From NCBI GenBank assembly GCA_044229535.1, contig JBGASU010000001.1:1-64000 (forward strand): a stretch of 64,000 nucleotides of DNA. Direction: 5' to 3'. The DNA is from CAZLFQ01 sp044229535. GTDB taxonomy: Bacteria; Pseudomonadota; Alphaproteobacteria; Rickettsiales; Midichloriaceae. The notes below the pieces were generated by a model. It was given only the letters and a program-made list of their open reading frames with translations. It was not told the DNA's origin and ran no database searches. A program made the translations under genes and the position numbers. Positions 59,428-64,000 of this stretch are shown here, one piece after another. The first letter of the stretch is position 1. Each line of letters opens with the position of its first letter.

Positions 59428-60870
59428 ATGCCAACGTTATCATCAGTACAGACAGCTGCGCCTATACGATCGCCTCTAAGTAGAGAAATTACTACAGAAC
59501 AAGCTATAGAAGCGGTAGTTGTTAATTCAAATACTAATTTAGCTCAACAACAATCTACAGTTGCTGTAACAAAAGTTACTGCACAGCCAGCTACTGTTAA
59601 AGTAGAGAAAAAAGCTGAATCTGAAGTAAAAGCAGATTCTAAAACTGCTCAAACTTGGGGAGAATATGCTTATTCTTTCTTCTCTGAAACACCAGAGCAA
59701 AAAGCTGCAAGAGAAGCTGCAGAAAAAGTAGCTGCTAAACAAGCTGCAGAAAAAGCAAAAGCTGACGCTGCTGCTAAAGTTGTAAAAGAAGCGGCTGATA
59801 AAGCTGCGGCTGATAAAGCTGCTACAGAGAAAGCAAAAGCTGATGTTGCTGCTAAAGCTGCAAAAGAAGCTGCTGATAAAGCTGTTGCAGAAAAAGTTGC
59901 AAAAGAAGCTGCTGCAAAGGTTGCTGTTAAGACAGAAGAGAAAAAAGCTGAATCTGAAGTAAAAGCCGATTCTAAACCTGCTCAAACTTGGGGAGAATAT
60001 GCTTATTCTTTCTTCAATGAAACACCAGAGCAAAAAGCTGCAAGAGAAGCTGCAGAAAAAATAGCTGCTAAGGAAGCTGCAGAGAAAGCAAAAGCTGAAG
60101 CTGCTGCGAAAGTTGCAAAAGAAGCTGCTGATAAAGCTGCTGCAGAAAAAGCAAAAGCTGAAGCTGCTGCGAAAGTTGCGAAAGAAGCTGCTGATAAAGC
60201 TGCTGCAGAAAAAGCTGCTAAGGAAGCTGCAGAAAAAGAAAAAGCTGAAGCTGCTGCGAAAGTTGCAAAAGAAGCTGCTGATAAAGTTGCTATGGAAAAA
60301 GCTGCTAAACAAGCATTTGTTGATAACTTGTCTGGAAAAAACCCTCACGCTAAAGATGGTTGGTTCTCTTCAGCTCCTAAGGCATACGAGATGAAAACAA
60401 AAGAAGGAGATTTATATCCTAGTTTTGTTGACCTATCTGGTAATAAAATTCCTGATTCTACAGAAGCTAGAGTTCGTAAGTTAGAAGAATTCAAAGTAGA
60501 ACTTAGTAATAAAAAAGCTGCTATTGCTAGCAAGATTGAAGAAATCAATCAAACTAATAAAGTTCTAGATGGTCAGTATAGTTCTTGGAATTCTTGGACA
60601 TTCAGAAGCCAAAACGACACATATACATTGAATTTAGCTAAGAAATCTACTCTTGAAAAAGAATTGGTTATTTTAAAAGATGAATTCAAAGCTATTGAAG
60701 TTTCTGGAAAAAATTTCGTTGCGGCTTGTGAGCAGCTTCCAGTTTCATCAGTTAAAGATTTATCTGATATGAGCCCAGCTCCATCGGCTCCAGCTATGGA
60801 TGAAGTTGATGGTCTAGTTGACGCTGGTGGTAAAATTACTTACCCAGATCTTAGTGACTTTACTGCATAA
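59428..60870 (+). CDS. Lys/Ala/Glu-rich repeat protein, TolA-like coiled region
   Basis: Unrecognised protein of 480 aa. Residues about 60-100 and 171-210 are near-identical copies of a module containing KKAESEVKADSK, TWGEYAYSFF and ETPEQKAAREAAEK. Between and after them run alanine-lysine-glutamate units of about 21 residues (KEAADKAAAEKAKAEAAAKVA is the pattern), predicted to form long helices like TolA domain II. There is no signal peptide or membrane anchor, so it is not TolA itself. The C-terminal 180 residues (WFSSAPKAYEMKTKEG onward) look folded. A ribosome-binding GGGAG precedes the ATG. A surface or secreted role is inferred only. Confidence 0.7.
   Translation: MPTLSSVQTAAPIRSPLSREITTEQAIEAVVVNSNTNLAQQQSTVAVTKVTAQPATVKVEKKAESEVKADSKTAQTWGEYAYSFFSETPEQKAAREAAEKVAAKQAAEKAKADAAAKVVKEAADKAAADKAATEKAKADVAAKAAKEAADKAVAEKVAKEAAAKVAVKTEEKKAESEVKADSKPAQTWGEYAYSFFNETPEQKAAREAAEKIAAKEAAEKAKAEAAAKVAKEAADKAAAEKAKAEAAAKVAKEAADKAAAEKAAKEAAEKEKAEAAAKVAKEAADKVAMEKAAKQAFVDNLSGKNPHAKDGWFSSAPKAYEMKTKEGDLYPSFVDLSGNKIPDSTEARVRKLEEFKVELSNKKAAIASKIEEINQTNKVLDGQYSSWNSWTFRSQNDTYTLNLAKKSTLEKELVILKDEFKAIEVSGKNFVAACEQLPVSSVKDLSDMSPAPSAPAMDEVDGLVDAGGKITYPDLSDFTA
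59605..60078 (+). repeat. Two direct copies of a ~130-nt coding repeat
   Basis: Copies begin at 59605 and 59938 with gagaaaaaagctgaatctg and continue with few mismatches through the TWGEYAYSFF and ETPEQKAAREAAEK codons. They are 333 nt (111 codons) apart, so the reading frame is kept. Confidence 0.85.
60088..60290 (+). repeat. Tandem 63-nt coding repeats
   Basis: Units beginning gcaaaagctgaagctgctgc at 60088 and 60151, with a partly altered third near 60238, encode 21-residue Ala/Lys/Glu helices. The high identity suggests recent duplication and likely length variation between strains. Confidence 0.75.
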
Positions 60871-60889
60871 TTAGTAAACTAGTCTCAAT

Positions 60890-60917
60890 AAAAAAGGCCT
60901 CGAAAGAGGCCTTTTTT
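60890..60917. terminator. Bidirectional terminator between the repeat gene and pal
   Basis: GGCCTC (60896-60901) and GAGGCC (60906-60911) form a stem with a GAAA tetraloop, flanked by at least six A and six T. It serves both converging genes. Confidence 0.95.
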
Positions 60918-60943
60918 ATTATGTTTTTTGTACTGTTGTTAAG

Positions 60944-61402
60944 TTATTTAGCAACTGTAACTCCTCTACGATTTTGGCTCCAAGCCCAATCGTTAGTACC
61001 AACTACAGCTGGTCTTTCTTTGCCGAAGCTTACAGTAGAAAGTCTGCTAGCATCTACACCAAGGCTTACCAAATGTTGTTTAACTGCATTAGCACGGCGT
61101 TCACCCAAAGCTAAATTGTATTCTCTTGTACCACGCTCGTCACAATGTCCTTCAATTGCAAACTTAAGATCTGGATTTTGCGCCATGAATGCTGCTTGCT
61201 TTTTCAAAATTTCTTGAGCTTCAGCTGTTACCGCAGAGCTATCGAATTCGAAGAACACTCTGTCGCCAACGCGGTTTTCTAGTTCGTCAATTTGGCTTTG
61301 AGAAGCGTTTGTTGCTTCGTTATCTGTGTTTGAGCTTGTTGTTGAACACGCAGCAAGCAGAGCTAAAGTCGCGCCCACAGCAAGTGTTTTGAATAAATTC
61401 AT
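60944..61402 (-). CDS. pal: Peptidoglycan-associated lipoprotein Pal
   Basis: Protein of 152 aa from ATG 61402; a TTG at 61414 opens the frame, but GGAGG lies between them at the right distance for the ATG. The lipobox is LAAC with Cys19. The OmpA-like domain has FFEFDSSAVTAEA, IEGHCDERGTREYNLALG and RRANAVKQHL. Pal anchors the outer membrane to peptidoglycan and partners TolB, encoded 57 kb away. Confidence 0.97.
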   Translation of the reverse strand: MNLFKTLAVGATLALLAACSTTSSNTDNEATNASQSQIDELENRVGDRVFFEFDSSAVTAEAQEILKKQAAFMAQNPDLKFAIEGHCDERGTREYNLALGERRANAVKQHLVSLGVDASRLSTVSFGKERPAVVGTNDWAWSQNRRGVTVAK

Positions 61403-61441
61403 CTTTTCCTCCAAGGTAATTTATCATGATTGTTATATTTA

Positions 61442-61470
61442 AATCTAATCAGTTTTATCATTTTGGTCAA
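61442..61470 (-). promoter_or_regulatory. Promoter of pal
   Basis: The minus strand has TTGACC (61465-61470), a 17-nt spacer and TAGATT (61442-61447), giving a leader of about 35 nt. Confidence 0.5.
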
Positions 61471-61608
61471 TATCTAATCGTGGTTTGTTAATATCTATAG
61501 ATGATAGGCCTGTAGTGGTTATATGCTATTGAACTCCCTAAAAACACTTGCTGATAGTAGAAATATGGGATAAACCTCTATCTCATATAATTAAGTAGAT
61601 TTACTGAG

Positions 61609-64000
61609 ATGTTTGCATATCTAGCTAAGAAATTATTTGGTAGTTCAAATGATCGTATTGTTAATTCTTTAAAGCCTATAGTTGACCAGATAAATGGCCT
61701 AGAAGCTGATTTTGAAAGGCTGTCAGACGATCAACTTAGAGAGAAAACCGATGAATTTAAGGCGAGAATAGCTGGCGGAGAGACTTTAGATAGCATTTTG
61801 CCTGAGGCTTTTGCTGTGGTCAGAGAGGCTTCTAAAAGAACAATAGGGTTGCGTCATTTTGATGTTCAATTAATAGGTGGTATTATTCTCCATCGTGGCA
61901 TGATATCTGAGATGAAGACTGGCGAAGGAAAAACCTTGGTTGCTACACTACCAATATACTTAAATGCTTTAACAGGCAAAGGTGTGCACTTGGTTACGGT
62001 AAACGATTATTTAGTTAAGCGTGATGCAGCATGGATGGGGCAGATATATAACTTCCTAGGTATGAGTGTTGGATGCGTTATTAACGATATTGATGAATTG
62101 ACTAGAAAAGCAGCATATCAGGCTGATATTACCTACGGAACAAACAATGAATTCGGGTTTGATTACCTGCGGGATAACCTAAAGTATCAGATTGGTGAGA
62201 TGGTGCAACGCGAATTTAATTTCGCGATAGTAGATGAAGTTGATAGCATACTAATAGATGAAGCACGTACTCCTCTAATAATTTCTGGGCCGACAGAGGA
62301 TAATTCAGATTTATATGTCAAAGTCGATAAAATTATTCCAGCTTTAGACCAAGAACACTATGAAGTAGATGAAAAAAATAAATCTGCAATCCTAACGGAT
62401 ATAGGTCATGGTGTAGTGGAAGAGATGTTGAAAAATAATAAGATTATATCGGAAGAAGGAGGGCTTTACGACTTCGAGAATATGACGGTTGTTCATCATG
62501 TTAATCAAGCATTGCGTGCACACAAGTTATTCCATAAGGATGTAGATTACATAGTAAAAGATGGGAAACTTTTCATAATTGATGAATTTACTGGTCGTAT
62601 AATGGATGGCAGACGCTATTCTGATGGCTTACATCAGGCGTTGGAGGCAAAAGAGAGGGTGCAAATTCAAAATGAAAATCAGACCTTGGCATCTATTACT
62701 TTCCAGAATTATTTTAGGATGTACCCAAAACTCGCAGGTATGACAGGAACTGCAATGACTGAGGCTGCAGAGTTTAATGATATATATCGTTTGGAATCTG
62801 TATCTATACCAACGCATGTAGAGGTTCAAAGAGTTGATGAAGATGATACGATATATTTAACTGAAAAAGAAAAATATAATGCAATTGTAGACGAAATTAA
62901 ATCTGCTCACGCCAAAGGTCAGCCAGTACTAGTTGGCACAGTTAGTATTGAGAAATCGGAATATATTGCTTCACTATTAAAAAAAGAAAAGATTAAACAT
63001 AACGTCTTAAACGCTCGTTACCATGCCCAAGAAGCAGAAATAATTGCTCAAGCTGGAAGGTTTGGAGCGGTTACTATTGCTACAAATATGGCTGGTAGAG
63101 GAACTGATATTAAGCTAGGCGGCAACCCAGAAATGATGGTTGCGTCTGATTCTAAATTAAGTTTAGATGCGGCTAAAACCATAGTAGAAGAAGATAAGGC
63201 AAAAGTTCTTGGAGCTGGTGGTTTGTTTGTATTAGGTACGGAAAGACATGAGTCGAGACGTATTGATAACCAGCTAAGAGGTCGTTCTGGTCGTCAGGGT
63301 GACCCTGGTAGAACAAAGTTCTATCTATCTCTGGAAGATGATCTAATGAGGATTTTTGGCTCTGATAAGATCAAAAGCCTATTGTCTAAACTAGGAGTGA
63401 AAGATGGTGAGGCTATAGTGCACCCATGGATTAGCCGTTCTTTAGAAAAAGCCCAGAGTAAAGTCGAAGCTAGAAATTACGATATTCGTAAGACATTGTT
63501 GAGATTTGACGATGTAATGAACGAACAAAGAAAAGTTATTTATGATCAACGCAAATACTTGATGCAAACTGAAGAGTTGAGATCAAACCTACTTTCTATG
63601 GCTATAGAAATTGCTAAAGAGTATATCCATAGTTGTATTCCAGCAAACTCTCTTCCTGAACAGTGGGATGTAGATTCTTTGGAAAAAAATGTTTTCAAGT
63701 TATTCTCTATTCATATTGATTTAAAAACTCTAGCACAGAAAGAAGGAGTGGCAGAAGAAGAGATAGAAAAAACCGTGATAACTGCACTGGAGGCTTTATA
63801 TCAAGGGAAAATTGATCAATACGGAGATGATGTAATGCGCCTTGCAGAGAAGCAAGTAATGCTTACAACGTTAGATCAGTTGTGGAAAGACCACCTACAT
63901 ATTCTTGACCATTTAAGAACTGGCATAGGGCTAAGAGCTTACGCACAAAAAGATCCTTTAAATGAATATAAGATAGAGTCGTTTAATTTATTTGAAAAAT
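61609..64000 (+). CDS. secA: Preprotein translocase ATPase SecA (3' end outside window)
   Basis: I translated this frame from ATG 61609; it is open to the right edge, giving about 797 of an expected 860-900 residues. It begins MFAYLAKKLFGSSNDRIV. Motifs are the P-loop EMKTGEGKTLVA, the DEAD-type VDEVDSILIDEARTPLIISG, TGTAMTEAAEF, and the C-terminal part with RGRSGRQGDPG. SecA drives export through SecYEG. A TATAAT at 61586-61591 may be its promoter. The missing end would hold the SecB/zinc-binding tail if present. Confidence 0.97.
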   Translation, partial: MFAYLAKKLFGSSNDRIVNSLKPIVDQINGLEADFERLSDDQLREKTDEFKARIAGGETLDSILPEAFAVVREASKRTIGLRHFDVQLIGGIILHRGMISEMKTGEGKTLVATLPIYLNALTGKGVHLVTVNDYLVKRDAAWMGQIYNFLGMSVGCVINDIDELTRKAAYQADITYGTNNEFGFDYLRDNLKYQIGEMVQREFNFAIVDEVDSILIDEARTPLIISGPTEDNSDLYVKVDKIIPALDQEHYEVDEKNKSAILTDIGHGVVEEMLKNNKIISEEGGLYDFENMTVVHHVNQALRAHKLFHKDVDYIVKDGKLFIIDEFTGRIMDGRRYSDGLHQALEAKERVQIQNENQTLASITFQNYFRMYPKLAGMTGTAMTEAAEFNDIYRLESVSIPTHVEVQRVDEDDTIYLTEKEKYNAIVDEIKSAHAKGQPVLVGTVSIEKSEYIASLLKKEKIKHNVLNARYHAQEAEIIAQAGRFGAVTIATNMAGRGTDIKLGGNPEMMVASDSKLSLDAAKTIVEEDKAKVLGAGGLFVLGTERHESRRIDNQLRGRSGRQGDPGRTKFYLSLEDDLMRIFGSDKIKSLLSKLGVKDGEAIVHPWISRSLEKAQSKVEARNYDIRKTLLRFDDVMNEQRKVIYDQRKYLMQTEELRSNLLSMAIEIAKEYIHSCIPANSLPEQWDVDSLEKNVFKLFSIHIDLKTLAQKEGVAEEEIEKTVITALEALYQGKIDQYGDDVMRLAEKQVMLTTLDQLWKDHLHILDHLRTGIGLRAYAQKDPLNEYKIESFNLFEK

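Noticed and set aside
60088..60290. CRISPR-like or satellite repeats
   Set aside because: The 63-nt units are contiguous, in frame and coding, with no spacers.
59539..60348. 269-aa Ser/Phe/Cys-rich frame antisense to the repeat protein
   Set aside because: Low-complexity reverse reading of Ala/Lys/Glu codons; no independent signals.
59428..60870. TolA
   Set aside because: It resembles TolA domain II in composition but lacks the N-terminal membrane anchor and does not adjoin tolQR.

Overview
The window is AT-rich, gene-dense bacterial chromosome. Gene content and order suggest an alphaproteobacterium of the Rickettsiales or a close endosymbiont lineage: tig-clpP-clpX, tolB, pal, a two-subunit glycyl-tRNA synthetase, NtrY, a FixI/CcoI-type ATPase, a ProP-like MFS carrier, a patatin, scoAB, and many lineage-specific hypothetical genes. 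A flagellar hook gene and a type IV pilin-like gene suggest a motile or piliated member. I cannot name the genus from sequence alone. No IS element, prophage, CRISPR array or rRNA gene was seen.

Layout. 1-8.7 kb: pilin-like gene running off the left edge, gabD, tolB, rodA, rimB-rimK, rlmN, initiator tRNA, csrA, glycosyltransferase. 8.7-21.7 kb: tyrS, a 593-aa kinase-like repeat protein directly behind ruvA, tRNA-Leu(UAA), gcvT-gcvH-gcvPA, tig-clpP-clpX, ccoI. 21.7-37.2 kb: flgE, recO, MFS carrier, two cysteine-conserved paralogs, scoAB, patatin, a histidine kinase with miaA, three tRNAs, folP and a shortened glyS. 37.2-49.7 kb: glycine-zipper lipoprotein, small hypothetical and membrane proteins, alaS, an 1126-aa effector-like protein, mltG, a frame-disrupted Gfo/Idh oxidoreductase, glmU. 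49.7-64 kb: secD-ntrY-EamA, an operon of bcp, pseudokinase, DUF2628 and GNAT genes joined by 4-nt overlaps, two hypothetical genes (one with long Lys/Ala repeats), pal, and secA running off the right edge.

The most interesting signal is regulatory. Six intergenic sites fit TTAA-N7-TTAA, the consensus of the alphaproteobacterial cell-cycle regulator CtrA. They lie 49-102 nt upstream of the pilin, the lipoprotein, a small membrane protein, the 1126-aa protein, and two hypothetical genes near 59 kb. Two of them are the same 15-mer. I saw none in front of the housekeeping genes whose upstream regions I read. This suggests a CtrA regulon of envelope and host-interaction genes. Separately, flgE has a near-perfect sigma-54 promoter (TGGCAC-N5-TTGC).

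Other notable points are a GlyRS beta chain lacking its C-terminal domain, a protein with atypical-kinase motifs and degenerate repeats behind ruvA, an ITAM-like tyrosine pair in the large protein, a degenerate kinase in the bcp operon, and gcvPA, secD and ruvA each separated from its usual partner gene.
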